The notes below the pieces were generated by a model. That model made no database searches, was not told the origin of the DNA, and was given only the letters and a program-made list of their open reading frames with translations. DNA of 64,000 nucleotides from NCBI GenBank assembly GCA_900472175.1, contig UCHD01000021.1:108909-172908 (forward strand). The letters run 5' to 3'. Position 1 is the stretch's first letter, and the number at the start of each line of letters is the position of its first letter. Positions 53,774-63,456 of this stretch are shown one piece after another. The stretch comes from Hyphomicrobiales bacterium (GTDB lineage Bacteria > Pseudomonadota > Alphaproteobacteria > Rhizobiales > Rhizobiaceae). The position numbers and the translations under genes are program-made.

Positions 53774-54050
53774 GATCCGCTCTCCTGTTTTCTTCATGGA
53801 ATTGTTTGAGGCGGGTCATGAAATCAAATATCTGGTCGCCCGTCGAGGGGCGGCCGGCGTGATATTGCTCGGTGGTGCGGATGATGATGTCGACGACATT
53901 CGGGAAACAGCCGCAGCAACGGCCGCGCTTTTCCATCGCGTGATAGACTTTTGCAGGCACGATAAGCTGCCAACAGTCCTCATCGAGCATCTCGATGATG
54001 GTGTCCTGAATGTCCTTATCGGTGATAAAATTGCAGCTACAAACCAGCAT
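53739..54050 (-). CDS. bfd: Bacterioferritin-associated ferredoxin
   Basis: A 103-residue [2Fe-2S] protein of the BFD-like family, which docks on bacterioferritin and reduces its core so iron can be released. The cluster cysteines are Cys4 and Cys6 in MLVCSCN and the CCGC segment near residue 46. Family features follow in [18 protein letters not shown]. The C-terminal tail (residues ~75-103) is charged and longer than the minimal 64-residue E. coli Bfd. It overlaps the bfr start, giving a tightly coupled storage/release pair. Confidence 0.93.
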   Translation of the reverse strand: MLVCSCNFITDKDIQDTIIEMLDEDCWQLIVPAKVYHAMEKRGRCCGCFPNVVDIIIRTTEQYHAGRPSTGDQIFDFMTRLKQFHEENRRADLERRQKSHRAA

Positions 54051-54089
54051 TTCCGTCTGCCCGTGATACGCAACGCACTGAATTCAAGC

Positions 54090-54119
54090 CATAAAGCAAA
54101 AGCGGATATTTAGTGTCAA
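54090..54119 (-). promoter_or_regulatory. Predicted sigma-70 promoter of bfd-bfr
   Basis: On the minus strand TTGACA and TTTATG are separated by 18 nt, ending ~40 nt before the bfd start. Confidence 0.5.
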
Positions 54120-54161
54120 CAAAAAAGACCTCCAAGATGAGGTGGCAAATGAGCGGCACAA

Positions 54162-54178
54162 TATTAGATCAATTCTAA
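54162..54178. promoter_or_regulatory. Iron control element (Irr box) upstream of bfd-bfr
   Basis: The sequence ATTAGAT-CAA-TTCTAAA matches the rhizobial ICE consensus TTTAGAA-N3-TTCTAAA at 12 of 14 arm positions, with the right arm perfect. Irr is known to control bfr in rhizobia and Brucella, lowering iron storage when iron and heme are scarce. The site is ~112 nt before bfd, upstream of the predicted -35. Confidence 0.65.
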
Positions 54179-54374
54179 ACTTGATAAAAAACATCGCCTT
54201 TTCATTGGTTTAGTATTAGATATTTCTTTCTGTTGCGCCTTTTTGGCAGAATTCAAGTTTTCTTGAGCGGCAAAAATTCCATACAATTTTTGTTACAATG
54301 ATGTGGAAATTGATCTGCTGAATCCAAATCACCGATCTCAGCTCAGCAATGTGCATGCTCCTGTACTGCAAATG

Positions 54375-57300
54375 TCAGTGAAAATTTCGCCCTTTCGGCA
54401 TGACGGCTGCGGTCTCGGCGGTATCACTGCGACGAGTGACGTTGCGTGCCTGCGTGTCAGGCGAGAATCCTTCCATCCCGCTTGACCGTCTCTTCTGCCG
54501 ATGATCGGCTGTCGGGCGTAGGACTTCGTCTGCGCGCTCGCATGCGCCAAAACGGCGGGCCTCGCGCTGCAGCAGGCCCAGCATTGGCGTCATATCCTCG
54601 ATATGATCGGCCACGACGTGAATGACCCCGCTTTCACATTGCAACTTGCCCCTGATTTTCACCAGCCGGGCGTTCATGACAACGGAGCGGTACCGGTCGA
54701 ATGTCTTGGACCAGACGATAGCATTGGCAACGCCGGTTTCGTCTTCCAGCGTCATGAAGATCACCCCCTTGGCGGATCCCGGCCTTTGGCGAACCAGCAC
54801 AAGCCCGGCAATAGTGACAAACTGCCCGTTCCGCACATCCAGAAGCTTCCTGTTCGGCAGGATACCCATGCCGGCAAATTCATCGCGCAGGAAGGAAACC
54901 GGGTGCGCTTTCAGCGAGAGCGACAGATAGCGATAATCCTCGATAACCTGTTCGCCCGGCAGCATGTCCGGCAGGCGGGTTTTCGGCTCCAGCCGAAGAT
55001 CAGCGCGATCCGCACGGTCGAACAAAGGCAGATTGTCAGCCGCACTTTTAGTATCCAATCCCCGCACGGCCCAGAGTGCTTCCCGCCGCGACAGCCCGAT
55101 GGAGCCGAAGGCGTCGGCATCCGCCAGCCGCTCGATATCGGATTTCTGCAATCCGGACCGCAGCCAGAGATCACGCACGGAGAGATAACGTTCACCGCGA
55201 TTGGCGACGAGCGCGATCATATCCGGCTCCGAAAGACCCTTCACCTGCCGGAAACCAAGCCGCACTGCTCTTTTCGTCCTGATGCTTTCCCGCATCGAAA
55301 AATGCCGCTGATCAATCATATCCGGATCGAACCCGGCCTCTTCCAACAGGCAATCCCACTCCGAAATATTGACATCAACCGGCCGCACAGTGACCCCATG
55401 TTCCCGCGCGTCCCGAACCAGTTGCGACGGCGCATAAAAGCCCATCGGCTGCGAATTCAACAAGGCCGCGCAGAAGACGTCTGGGTAATAGGCCTTAACC
55501 CAGGAGGACGCATAGACGAGCAGAGCAAAGGACGCGGCATGGCTTTCCGGAAAGCCATATTCACCAAAACCCTCGATCTGCTTGAAACAACGCTCTGCAA
55601 AATCACGCGTATATCCGTTGCCGACCATGCCATCGACCATATCGTCTTTGAACGAGTTGACCTGCCCGGAGCGCTTGAACGTTGCCATGGAGCGGCGGAG
55701 GCGATCGGCTTTCGCGGGTGAAAACTTCGCGGCGGTAATGGCAATCTGCATGGCCTGCTCCTGGAAAAGCGGCACACCAAACGTCCGCTCCAGAATGGGC
55801 CTCATCTCCTCCTTGGGATAATCGATCTTGAACCCGGGAAGATGAGACTGCCCACGGCTCTTCAGATAGGGATGCACCATATCTCCCTGGATAGGGCCGG
55901 GCCGGACGATCGCAACCTCGATGACCAGGTCATAAAATATGCGGGGACGAAGGCGCGGCAACATGCTCATCTGCGCCCGGCTTTCGATCTGAAAGACTCC
56001 GATCGTATCGGCCCGGCACATCATGTCATAGACCGGCTTGCCATCCTCGTGATCCTTGTTGCCGAGATCCGCCAGCGTCTTGCTGACACCATAGTGAGAC
56101 CTCAGAAATTCAAAGGCTTTTCGCAGACAGGTTAGCATTCCCAAGGCCAGGATATCGACCTTGAGAATGCGAAGATTGTCGAGATCGTCCTTGTCCCACT
56201 CAACCATGTATCGGCCCGGCATGGCCGTGTTCATGATCGGAACGACCTCATCAAGCCGATCCTTGGTGATGACAAAACCGCCGACATGCTGCGTGAGGTG
56301 CCGGGGAAAGCTCATGAGTTGTGTTGCGTAGTGAAGAACATTCCGGGTGACCGGGTCGGAGAGATCGAGACCTGCCGCCTTTGCCTCGCGTTCAGACAAA
56401 TCCTCTGCCGACCAGCCCCACACCGTGCTGGCAAGAGCCGCTTGCACATCTTCCGACAGTCCGAAGGCCTTTGCTACCTCGCGGCCAGCAGACCGCGCCC
56501 GGTAGCTCGTCACCGCTGCGGTCAGGCCGGCGTGCTCCTTCTGATAGGTGCTATAGATATACTGGATGACCTCTTCCCGCCTGTCGTGTTCAAAATCGAC
56601 ATCGATATCCGGTGGCTCATCCCTGTCCATCGACAGAAACCGGTCGAAGAGAAGCGTGCTTTTTTCCGGGTTAACTTCGGTAATCTCCAAGCAATAGCAG
56701 ATGACGGAATTTGCTGCCGAACCGCGTCCCTGACACAGGATCTTCAGGTCATAGCGGGCATGCTGGATGATCTTGTAAACCGTCAGGAAATAGGGGGCAT
56801 AGTCCTTGTCGCGGATAAGCTTCAGCTCGTAGCCGATCTGGGTTTTGACTTTATCCGGAATGCTTTCCGGGTAGCGTTTCCGCGCGCCCTCCCACGTCAA
56901 GCGCTCAAGCATATCGGATGGTGCTTCTCCTTCATCGCCTTCATCCGGATAATTGTGTTTCAGTTCGTCCAGCGAAAAGGACAGGTTTTTGAAGAACGTT
57001 TGCGTGTTGGCGATGGCCTGCGGATAGGCGCGGAACAGCCGCGCCATTTCACGTGAATCCTTGAGGTAACGTTCCGCGTTAGGAGACAGCCGGAAGCCCG
57101 CCTCGGCAATCGGCACGTGTTCGCGAATGGCAGTAACGATATCCGACAGGGGGCGGCGGGATTTGTCGTGATAAAGTGGCTGGTTACTGGCAATCAGCGG
57201 CACGCGATGGCGATTGGAAAGCAGGGAGAGCGTCGCAAAAACCTCCGCGTCCCGTCCGTCATACGCAGGCGACAAAGCCATAAAGAAGGCCTCGCGAAAG

Positions 57301-57836
57301 CGTTCTCTCAGGCGAGCAAGACAGCCTTCCAACTTTTCCCGTGTTCGCGCGTCGCGCATGAGAGAGGGGGAGGGGATGAGGGCGAGCATTATCTCGTCTC
57401 CCCATTCGATAAGGTCTGCTTCGTTCAGAATGCACGTCCCCTTTTGCGCCCTGAGATTTCCAGCACTCAGCAAACGGCAGAGATGCCCCCATCCCTTCCT
57501 CGTTCGCGGGTAGGCAAGAATATCCGGTGTACCATCGGCAAAGACCAGCCGGGCGCCCGGCTGAAAAGGGACAGCTTCGAGAGGCTGCTTCTGCTCCTCT
57601 GCCTTTTCGCAGAGCGTCAGATTTTCCTGAACTGCCTTTGCGTGCTCCTCCCTGAGGGCCTTGATCTGTGCATGGGCGCGAACCACGCCGGCAACAGAAT
57701 TGCGGTCGGCGATTCCGAGACCCGAAAGGCGCAGGATCGCGGCTTGCACCACCATCTCCTCTGGTTTCGATGCGCCTTCGAGGAAGGAAAAATTCGACCG
57801 GGCACCGATCTCGAAGTAGGCAGGGCCGGCGTTCAT
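54375..57836 (-). CDS. dnaE2: Error-prone DNA polymerase DnaE2
   Basis: A 1153-residue C-family polymerase, the catalytic subunit of the SOS mutasome. The N-terminal PHP domain starts [20 protein letters not shown]. The polymerase active site holds the two Asp of [20 protein letters not shown] with upstream [16 protein letters not shown], followed by the fingers region and [22 protein letters not shown]-terminal OB-fold ([20 protein letters not shown]) is present, but the beta-clamp-binding motif of DnaE1 is not obvious. Its ATG overlaps the imuB stop by 4 nt. With ImuA and ImuB it performs translesion synthesis and damage-induced mutagenesis. Confidence 0.96.
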   Translation of the reverse strand: MNAGPAYFEIGARSNFSFLEGASKPEEMVVQAAILRLSGLGIADRNSVAGVVRAHAQIKALREEHAKAVQENLTLCEKAEEQKQPLEAVPFQPGARLVFADGTPDILAYPRTRKGWGHLCRLLSAGNLRAQKGTCILNEADLIEWGDEIMLALIPSPSLMRDARTREKLEGCLARLRERFREAFFMALSPAYDGRDAEVFATLSLLSNRHRVPLIASNQPLYHDKSRRPLSDIVTAIREHVPIAEAGFRLSPNAERYLKDSREMARLFRAYPQAIANTQTFFKNLSFSLDELKHNYPDEGDEGEAPSDMLERLTWEGARKRYPESIPDKVKTQIGYELKLIRDKDYAPYFLTVYKIIQHARYDLKILCQGRGSAANSVICYCLEITEVNPEKSTLLFDRFLSMDRDEPPDIDVDFEHDRREEVIQYIYSTYQKEHAGLTAAVTSYRARSAGREVAKAFGLSEDVQAALASTVWGWSAEDLSEREAKAAGLDLSDPVTRNVLHYATQLMSFPRHLTQHVGGFVITKDRLDEVVPIMNTAMPGRYMVEWDKDDLDNLRILKVDILALGMLTCLRKAFEFLRSHYGVSKTLADLGNKDHEDGKPVYDMMCRADTIGVFQIESRAQMSMLPRLRPRIFYDLVIEVAIVRPGPIQGDMVHPYLKSRGQSHLPGFKIDYPKEEMRPILERTFGVPLFQEQAMQIAITAAKFSPAKADRLRRSMATFKRSGQVNSFKDDMVDGMVGNGYTRDFAERCFKQIEGFGEYGFPESHAASFALLVYASSWVKAYYPDVFCAALLNSQPMGFYAPSQLVRDAREHGVTVRPVDVNISEWDCLLEEAGFDPDMIDQRHFSMRESIRTKRAVRLGFRQVKGLSEPDMIALVANRGERYLSVRDLWLRSGLQKSDIERLADADAFGSIGLSRREALWAVRGLDTKSAADNLPLFDRADRADLRLEPKTRLPDMLPGEQVIEDYRYLSLSLKAHPVSFLRDEFAGMGILPNRKLLDVRNGQFVTIAGLVLVRQRPGSAKGVIFMTLEDETGVANAIVWSKTFDRYRSVVMNARLVKIRGKLQCESGVIHVVADHIEDMTPMLGLLQREARRFGACERADEVLRPTADHRQKRRSSGMEGFSPDTQARNVTRRSDTAETAAVMPKGRNFH

Positions 57837-59446
57837 GCGAAAATTCCGTGCATGAACCAGCGCGGTGACGGCAACTGGCCGTATAGCCCCTCGCGGTAGA
57901 GCCAGAAGCGATGACCGCTATCGTCCTCAAGCCGGAAATAATCCCGCGATTGCGCGTCCGCGCCATCGATCCACCATTCCATGGCAAGCCGTTCCGGCCC
58001 TTGGCTGCGGGAGACGCGGTGTGTCACGCGGCGCCAATGAAAGCTTTGCGGCGGCCCCTCTGGCACTTCGGCCAGGGAGACTTCTACCAGCTCCGGCCGC
58101 CGGAAAAGCCTGAGAGGGCGTTCGCTACGGGACCAGGGAAAAACGCCTGCGGCCGGTTTCCTGTCCGGTGTGAGCGCATGGATGGCCGGGTTCGTGGCCA
58201 CCGCCCGTTCCGGCACATGGCTTTCGCACAATTGAAAACTCTGCAGGCAATCCGCGCCGAGGCGGGCTGACACGCGATCGACAAACCCCGCGAGAGAGAT
58301 ATCCTTTTGCCGGGCACCGTCAAAATCCTCCTGCGGTGTATCGAAAGCTTCATACCGCATGACGTTGAGCCGCAGGATTTCAAACCCATAGCCGGCATCC
58401 AGATCATCATGAACGGCTTGAAGACGTTCGGAAAACAGTCCGGCGATCCGCTTCGGATCCCGCAACGGCTGCGAAGTACCGGCCGCAATGCGAAAGACCC
58501 GGCCATCGACCCTAAACAGCATGAGTTCGAAAGCCCGCCCGCCGGCGCCGCGCTCTTCCAGGCTTGTTTTCAGCGACAGGGCGATCTGCCCGGTCAGATA
58601 GAGGATATCCTCCTCCGCCTGTATCGGATCGATCAGGCGCCGCTCGGCAGAAAGACTGGCGACGGGACGGCGTGGAGACACCGGCTCTTCATCACGGCCA
58701 AGCGCCTGATCAAGCCGCAACAGCAGTTTCGCTCCGAAACGCCGCGCAAGGGGCGCTCGCGGTGCCAGGATGAGATCACCAATCTGCTTCAATCCAAGCT
58801 TCTGGAGTGCGACGACCGTCTGCTCCTCCAGCCGGAGAGAAGCGACCGGCAAGGGTGCCAGCACATGCTCCATGTCCTCCTCGGCGATGACGCCACCGCC
58901 CCCGAAGCGGGAGGCCGCCCAGGAAAGACCCGGCGCCGAAGAGATGGCGCCGCGCGCATCGATGCCCATCTGGAAGAGGCGCAAGAGAATGTCCTTGAGC
59001 AGCGCCTGCTCGCCGCCGAAGAGATGAGAACTGCCGGTGATATCGAGGAACAATCCATCTGAACCGTCAAGCGCCACCAGCGGCGTGTAGCGGTCGCACC
59101 AGTCGGCGATGCCGTCGAGCAGGCGGCGGTCGGCGGTCAGGTCTTCCTCGATGACATCGAGCTTGGGATACATGGCCCGTGCTTCCGCCACGCCCTGGCC
59201 TTTCCTGAGGCCGATTGTTTCAGCCGCCTCGTCAAGCGCCGTCAGCCGCATGGCATTGTTGAGCCGCCCGGAACAGACGATCGCAGGCGCGTCAGGACGC
59301 CCGGTCAAGCGCCAGGACAGGCCCCACTTCCTGCGGGCGATCCGGTCGGTTGGCAGGTGCGGGAAGGCGAGGGCCAGAATGCGCTGGGAGCTTGCGCGCA
59401 GACCGAGCATGTTCTGGCTCGCGGGCGGGGAGAAACTGACGGTCAT
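57833..59446 (-). CDS. imuB: Inactive Y-family polymerase ImuB
   Basis: A 537-residue protein of the Y-family (DinB/UmuC) fold that scaffolds the ImuA-ImuB-DnaE2 mutasome through the beta clamp. Homology runs from [20 protein letters not shown]. The palm region [20 protein letters not shown] lacks the Asp-Glu pair of active Y polymerases, as in other ImuB proteins. The thumb and little finger follow ([20 protein letters not shown]). The start at [10 protein letters not shown] gives a 155-nt overlap with imuA; a Met 12 codons later (MLGLRASS) is also possible. The C-terminal region (~400-537) is the part that recruits partners in Mycobacterium. Confidence 0.93.
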   Translation of the reverse strand: MTVSFSPPASQNMLGLRASSQRILALAFPHLPTDRIARRKWGLSWRLTGRPDAPAIVCSGRLNNAMRLTALDEAAETIGLRKGQGVAEARAMYPKLDVIEEDLTADRRLLDGIADWCDRYTPLVALDGSDGLFLDITGSSHLFGGEQALLKDILLRLFQMGIDARGAISSAPGLSWAASRFGGGGVIAEEDMEHVLAPLPVASLRLEEQTVVALQKLGLKQIGDLILAPRAPLARRFGAKLLLRLDQALGRDEEPVSPRRPVASLSAERRLIDPIQAEEDILYLTGQIALSLKTSLEERGAGGRAFELMLFRVDGRVFRIAAGTSQPLRDPKRIAGLFSERLQAVHDDLDAGYGFEILRLNVMRYEAFDTPQEDFDGARQKDISLAGFVDRVSARLGADCLQSFQLCESHVPERAVATNPAIHALTPDRKPAAGVFPWSRSERPLRLFRRPELVEVSLAEVPEGPPQSFHWRRVTHRVSRSQGPERLAMEWWIDGADAQSRDYFRLEDDSGHRFWLYREGLYGQLPSPRWFMHGIFA

Positions 59447-60221
59447 GAGGATTCCACTCCAGAAGCAGGGAGACGGGAGCCGGATTGCGGCTTTTCTCCA
59501 GGGTGAGACGGAAAACCGGATTGCCGATGCTGCCGCCAAGCATCGATCGATCCGGCAAAAAGCGGCTTGTTGCGGGCGCGGGTTCAACCAGGAAGCGGAA
59601 GGGAGCACTGCTTGCCTCTTCCTCTCCGGACTGGCGCACAATGAGGAGCGGGCGGCCTGCCGCCTTTGCCCGCAAACCCAGCCGCCGGCTTTCGGTCAGG
59701 CCGAAATGGGCCGGATTGCCCTTGACCTCCAATATGCTGACCGAAAAGGCACCACTTTCGACGGCGGTTTCAGCAAGCCAGAGTGCCTCTTCCAGCCCGC
59801 GCGGCGCCGCATGCAAGAAACGCTCCGGCTTCAGCCCAAAATCCGCCAGGCCCAGCGCATAGGGAATACCTGTTTCCATCGACGTGACCGTGTCGCTGAT
59901 CCACAGAACCGGCGATCGATCTTCCTCCGATTTACGTTGCAACAGCGCGGCAAGCGCCAATGCAAAACCGGTTGCCGCCGTTGCATCGCGCATCGCCTGC
60001 GAGCGGATTTCGGACATACCATTGAGAGGCAATCCGCCTTCCAGAGCATGATCGAGCGCCGCTATCCCCAGCGGAAAACGCTGGTCTTCCGCCTTCCTTG
60101 AATGCCCGCTCTCTGCCGCCAAAGCCTCTTGCCTGGCGGCGGCAACAGAGCTGCCTTCCAACCTTGCGACCTCTTCGCGGAGCGCAAAAAGACGCTCGCG
60201 CGTCATGGGCGTCTGCACCAT
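59292..60221 (-). CDS. imuA: Mutasome protein ImuA
   Basis: A 309-residue RecA/SulA-like protein, first gene of the SOS cassette. Visible parts are LFALREEVARLEG, FPLGIAALDHALEGGLPLNG (RecA-like N-terminal strand), ALAALLQRKSEEDRSPVLWI and ILEVKGNPAHFGLTESRRLG, ending in [13 protein letters not shown]. The Walker A of RecA is not conserved. The start at MVQTPMTRERL is supported by GGAG 7 nt before it. After the family's usual end (WNPHD) the frame runs on for ~50 low-complexity residues ([20 protein letters not shown]) into imuB, which is odd and may not all be functional. Confidence 0.9.
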   Translation of the reverse strand: MVQTPMTRERLFALREEVARLEGSSVAAARQEALAAESGHSRKAEDQRFPLGIAALDHALEGGLPLNGMSEIRSQAMRDATAATGFALALAALLQRKSEEDRSPVLWISDTVTSMETGIPYALGLADFGLKPERFLHAAPRGLEEALWLAETAVESGAFSVSILEVKGNPAHFGLTESRRLGLRAKAAGRPLLIVRQSGEEEASSAPFRFLVEPAPATSRFLPDRSMLGGSIGNPVFRLTLEKSRNPAPVSLLLEWNPHDRQFLPAREPEHARSARKLPAHSGPRLPAPANRPDRPQEVGPVLALDRAS

Positions 60222-60242
60222 GACGTCACTCCAATTCAAATT

Positions 60243-60257
60243 GTTCCTGTTATGTTC
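60243..60257. promoter_or_regulatory. LexA (SOS) box upstream of imuA-imuB-dnaE2
   Basis: An exact GTTC-N7-GTTC (GTTCCTGTTATGTTC), the alphaproteobacterial LexA operator, 21 nt before the imuA start. The cassette should be repressed by LexA and induced by DNA damage. Confidence 0.85.
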
Positions 60258-60391
60258 TTATAGATTCCAGAGCTTCAAGAAAGAGTCAACGGGATTCTCT
60301 AAGAATTTATTCCTTGACAGGAGGTATTCAAATTCAACCCTCGAAAAACACTGGGGAAATGGCTATATCAGGGGGCAAGCAAGGAGTGCCC

Positions 60392-60826
60392 ATGGCCCGC
60401 ATAGACCAGAGCGACGATTGGCGGGAACGCCACGCGCCGACAATCAGCACATTCGAATCCCTGGCGCTGGAGGCTTACAGCCACCTGCCGGAGGAATTCC
60501 GGGCGCTGGCGACCGATCTGACCATCGAGATCAACGACTTTCCGGATGAGGACGTCTTCGAGGACATGGCGCTGGAAACGCCGTTCGATCTGCTCGGACT
60601 GTTCGAAGGGCGCGGCATTGGTGAACGCTTCACCATGGAAACCGGCGAGATGCCGAACCGGATCATTCTCTACCGCCGGCCGATCCTCGACTATTGGGCC
60701 GAGAATGAAGAGACGCTGGGTGACATCGTCACCCATGTGCTGATCCACGAGATCGGCCATCATTTCGGCCTGTCGGACGACGACATGGAGCGGATCGAGG
60801 AAAGCGTCGAGCATGTAGGCGGCTGA
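60392..60826 (+). CDS. Metallopeptidase-like protein with HExxH motif (zincin fold)
   Basis: A 144-residue protein of the small 'metallopeptidase family' related to Thermus TTHA0227. The zinc-binding helix is HVLIHEIGHHFGLSDDDME, with HEIGH at residues ~119-123 and a following conserved acidic patch. It contains DLTIEINDFPDEDVFEDM and NRIILYRRPILDYW, as seen in family members. Proteolytic activity has not been shown for the family as far as I know. The start is set by AAGGAG 7 nt before the ATG. It is divergent from imuA, with ~170 bp between, and is probably outside SOS control. Confidence 0.87.
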   Translation: MARIDQSDDWRERHAPTISTFESLALEAYSHLPEEFRALATDLTIEINDFPDEDVFEDMALETPFDLLGLFEGRGIGERFTMETGEMPNRIILYRRPILDYWAENEETLGDIVTHVLIHEIGHHFGLSDDDMERIEESVEHVGG

Positions 60827-60860
60827 GACGGGGTAAACCATCCCAGCCGGCCTTGAAGCC

Positions 60861-61067
60861 TCAGTGTTCGGAGAGCTTGGTGTCGGGGGTATATTCCTTG
60901 CCCTCGACATTCTTGATGACGGCCTGGCCGCACATCATCACCTTGGCTTCCTTGTTCCAGGCATAGGTCGGCGAACCGTAGAGGTCCCAGCCCTTGTTGA
61001 GGGCGGCGGTGACCTTGTGGCAGAAGGTGGCGTCGTCGACGGCGGTCAGCAGGCGGTAGAGTTTCAA
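60861..61067 (-). CDS. DUF1737 domain-containing protein
   Basis: A 68-residue protein with the DUF1737 pattern: MKLYRLLTAVDDATFCHKVT, then ALNKGWDLYGSPTY and MMCGQAVIKNVEGKEY. In other proteins the domain is a short beta-rich appendix centred on L-x-x-G-W-x-x-x-G-S-P. The function is unknown. Its ATG overlaps the stop of the lyase gene by 4 nt (ATGA), so it is expressed with it. Confidence 0.85.
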   Translation of the reverse strand: MKLYRLLTAVDDATFCHKVTAALNKGWDLYGSPTYAWNKEAKVMMCGQAVIKNVEGKEYTPDTKLSEH

Positions 61068-61972
61068 GAGGTTTTTCCTTTTTTGGTGATGGCATCGGCC
61101 TTTGCGGCGAGCCGCAGGGCTTGATCGAGATGAAGGCGCTCAACCATCAGGCCGTTGAGATTGATGACGGCTTTATCCCTATTTTCAGGGAGCGCAAAGG
61201 CATCGATGATGGATTTGGCTTCGGCAAGAGCGGCATCGGCAACACCGAAGGCGCTGTTGGCCGGGCCGATCTGGGCCGGGTGGATCAGCATCTTGCCGTC
61301 GAAGCCCATGTCGCGACCCTGGGCGCATTCCGCCTCCAAACCCGGAACATCCCGAAAATCGTTGAAGACGGCATCGATGATATCGAGGCCGCAGCTGCGG
61401 GCCGCAAGCAGGGTCTGCATCAGCCAGGCAATGAGGTAGGTGCGGCCGGGCAGGGCAGGAACGCCGGTTTCCTTGCGCAGATCGTTCAGCCCCGGCACGA
61501 AACAATCGAGCCTGCCGCCGGAGGTGCGGCCGGTTTCGGCAATCGCCGCCGCATTCAGCACGCCGCGCGGCGTCTCGATCATCGCCCAAAGGCGGACACT
61601 ATCCGGCGCATCGTTTTCCGACAGGATATCGGCGACCGCCTGGATATCCTGCGGGCTTTCGACCTTCGGCAAAAGGATGGCATCGGGCGACAGCGTCAGG
61701 GCGAAGGCCAGATCCTTTTCACCGAAGGGTGTCTTCAGATCGTTGATGCGGACGATCACTTCGATATCGCTGCGGCGCTGCCGCTGCAGATGATCGGCCA
61801 GTATCTGGCGGGCGGCAACCTTGTTGTCGATGGAGACCGCATCCTCAAGATCGTAGATCACCGCATCGCAGGCAAGGCTGGCGATCTTGGCAAGGGCGCG
61901 GGCATTGTCGGCGGGCACGCAGAGCACCGAACGGCGCAGGCGGGCAGGGTGGCGATCGTTGAGCGAATTCAT
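61064..61972 (-). CDS. HpcH/HpaI aldolase/citrate lyase-family CoA-ester lyase
   Basis: A 302-residue TIM-barrel enzyme of the CitE-like group. The start LRRSVLCVPADNARALAKIA, the Asp/Glu-rich AVIYDLEDAVS, the Arg in VIVRINDLKTPFGEKDLAFA, metal-binding VRLWAMIETPRGVLNAAAIA and GFDGKMLIHPAQIGPAN are present. Family members cleave malyl-CoA, citramalyl-CoA or beta-methylmalyl-CoA. An upstream in-frame region was excluded because it overlaps the small membrane protein gene and lacks homology. No strong ribosome-binding site marks the ATG. The stop overlaps the DUF1737 start. Confidence 0.88.
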   Translation of the reverse strand: MNSLNDRHPARLRRSVLCVPADNARALAKIASLACDAVIYDLEDAVSIDNKVAARQILADHLQRQRRSDIEVIVRINDLKTPFGEKDLAFALTLSPDAILLPKVESPQDIQAVADILSENDAPDSVRLWAMIETPRGVLNAAAIAETGRTSGGRLDCFVPGLNDLRKETGVPALPGRTYLIAWLMQTLLAARSCGLDIIDAVFNDFRDVPGLEAECAQGRDMGFDGKMLIHPAQIGPANSAFGVADAALAEAKSIIDAFALPENRDKAVINLNGLMVERLHLDQALRLAAKADAITKKGKTS

Positions 61973-62087
61973 GAGGGCTTTTGTGCCCGGCTTTCGCCAT
62001 TTTCGCAAGGCAGGCATGTGATACGGAAGTAGGTCTTGCAACGCGGCGCGGGCGAACCCACATTCTGGGCAACGAAAGGTGACGACA

Positions 62088-62333
62088 ATGCAAAGCATAC
62101 GCTCTCTCCTCCTGACAATCGCAGGCATCGCATTCACGCTGATGGCCTTCGTGTTTACCGCATCGCTCGGCCTCGCCCTGATCGGCATCGCCTCGGTGGT
62201 GATGATCGGCACGACGATTGCAGTACGGCTGGCGCCCAAGCCGGTGCGCGCCACGGTGAACCGCAATTCGGCCCGCCAGAGCCGCGAACCGCGCATCTGG
62301 AACGATGGACGTGGCACCATCATCGATCTCTAA
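62088..62333 (+). CDS. Small membrane protein (81 aa)
   Basis: An 81-residue protein with two adjoining hydrophobic segments in SLLLTIAGIAFTLMAFVFTA and ALIGIASVVMIGTTIAVRLA, then a basic polar tail (NRNSARQSREPRIWNDGRG). AAAGG lies 8 nt before the ATG; a GTG three codons earlier is the alternative. It looks like an inner-membrane hairpin protein with a cytoplasmic tail. No named family is recognised. It is divergent from the lyase gene and ~120 nt ahead of leuD. Confidence 0.7.
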   Translation: MQSIRSLLLTIAGIAFTLMAFVFTASLGLALIGIASVVMIGTTIAVRLAPKPVRATVNRNSARQSREPRIWNDGRGTIIDL

Positions 62334-62451
62334 AGGCGGCTTTGCGGCCTTTAAGCCAGCCGAGAACAAGATTCTCCTTCATTTCGGCATGAAATTGCTC
62401 TAAACGCTGGGCGGAAATTTTTCCGCTCCGTTGAAATCGAAGGCCATAGCC

Positions 62452-63057
62452 ATGGACAAGTTCGTCAAGCTCACCGGCGTTGCCGCGCCGCTCCCCGTCG
62501 TCAATATCGACACGGACATGATCATTCCGAAGGATTACCTGAAGACGATCAAGCGCACCGGGCTCGGCACCGGCCTTTTCGCTGAAGCCCGCTATCACGA
62601 AGACGGCTCGGTCAACGAGGATTTCGTCCTCAACAAGCCCGCCTACCAGAACGCCAAGATCCTGGTTGCCGGCGACAATTTCGGTTGCGGCTCGTCGCGC
62701 GAACATGCCCCGTGGGCGCTGCTCGACTTCGGCATCCGCTGCGTCATCTCGACCTCGTTTGCCGACATCTTCTACAACAACTGTTTCAAGAACGGCATCC
62801 TGCCGGTCGTGGTTTCGCCGGAAGACCTGGAAAAGCTGATGGATGACGCCTCGCGCGGCTCCAACGCCATCCTGACGGTCGACCTTGAAAACCAGGAAAT
62901 CACCGGTCCGGACGGCGGCAAGATCACCTTCGAACTCGACGCGTTCCGTCGCCATTGCATGCTGAACGGCCTCGACGATATCGGCCTGACGCTGGAAAAG
63001 GTAACGGCGATCGACACGTTCGAAAAGGCCAATGCCGCTTCGCATCCCTGGGCCTGA
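62452..63057 (+). CDS. leuD: 3-isopropylmalate dehydratase small subunit
   Basis: A 201-residue LeuD, which with the iron-sulfur subunit LeuC isomerises isopropylmalate in leucine synthesis. It shows the swivelling-domain blocks [33 protein letters not shown], the active-site loop [20 protein letters not shown] and [18 protein letters not shown]. The length is standard. An ATG 7 codons upstream is in frame but not part of the family start. leuC is not in the window; leuC and leuD are commonly separate in rhizobia. ridA follows 6 nt later. Confidence 0.95.
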   Translation: MDKFVKLTGVAAPLPVVNIDTDMIIPKDYLKTIKRTGLGTGLFAEARYHEDGSVNEDFVLNKPAYQNAKILVAGDNFGCGSSREHAPWALLDFGIRCVISTSFADIFYNNCFKNGILPVVVSPEDLEKLMDDASRGSNAILTVDLENQEITGPDGGKITFELDAFRRHCMLNGLDDIGLTLEKVTAIDTFEKANAASHPWA

Positions 63058-63063
63058 ACCTCG

Positions 63064-63450
63064 ATGCCAAGCCCGCGAAAACTGATCTCTTCCGGCTCGC
63101 CGTTTGAAAAGACGGCGGGTTATTCGCGGGCTGTCGTGCAGGGCGACTGGTGCTTCGTTTCCGGCACGACCGGCTACGATTACCAGACGATGACCATGCC
63201 GGAGACGGTGGAAGAGCAGACCCGCAATTGCCTGAAGACGATCGAGGCAGCGCTGACCGGCGCCGGTTTCTCGCTCAAGGATGCGGTGCGCAATCACTAC
63301 TACGTCACCGATGCCGCCTTTGCCGATATCGTCTTCCCGATCCTCGGCGAAGCTTTTGGCGATATCCGGCCAGCCGCAACGATGGTGGTCTGTGACCTGA
63401 TCCGCCCGGAAATGCTGATCGAGATCGAAGTCACCGCCTTCAAGGGCTGA
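63064..63450 (+). CDS. RidA (YjgF/YER057c/UK114) family protein
   Basis: A 128-residue RidA-family protein. Features are KLISSGSPFEKTAGYSRAVV, GDWCFVSGTTGYDYQTM, LKTIEAALTGAGFSLKDAVR and the Arg-containing end IRPAATMVVCDLIRPEMLIE. Archetypal RidA hydrolyses reactive enamine/imine intermediates from PLP enzymes such as threonine dehydratase, so a place right behind leuD in branched-chain synthesis makes sense. The expected active-site Arg in RPAATMVV is present, which supports a deaminase-type member, though the subgroup cannot be fixed by eye. Confidence 0.9.
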   Translation: MPSPRKLISSGSPFEKTAGYSRAVVQGDWCFVSGTTGYDYQTMTMPETVEEQTRNCLKTIEAALTGAGFSLKDAVRNHYYVTDAAFADIVFPILGEAFGDIRPAATMVVCDLIRPEMLIEIEVTAFKG

Positions 63451-63456
63451 CACGGA

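Larger units (their letters stand above)
54051..54374. other. AT-rich intergenic region between dnaE2 and bfd
   Basis: About 320 bases without a gene. It holds the bfd promoter (54090-54119) and an Irr-type iron control element (54162-54178). The remaining part toward the dnaE2 stop is strongly AT-rich with no clear terminator hairpin for dnaE2. Confidence 0.65.

Noticed and set aside
54603..55721. A 372-codon open frame opposite dnaE2
   Set aside because: It lies wholly within dnaE2 on the opposite strand and shows no recognisable domain.
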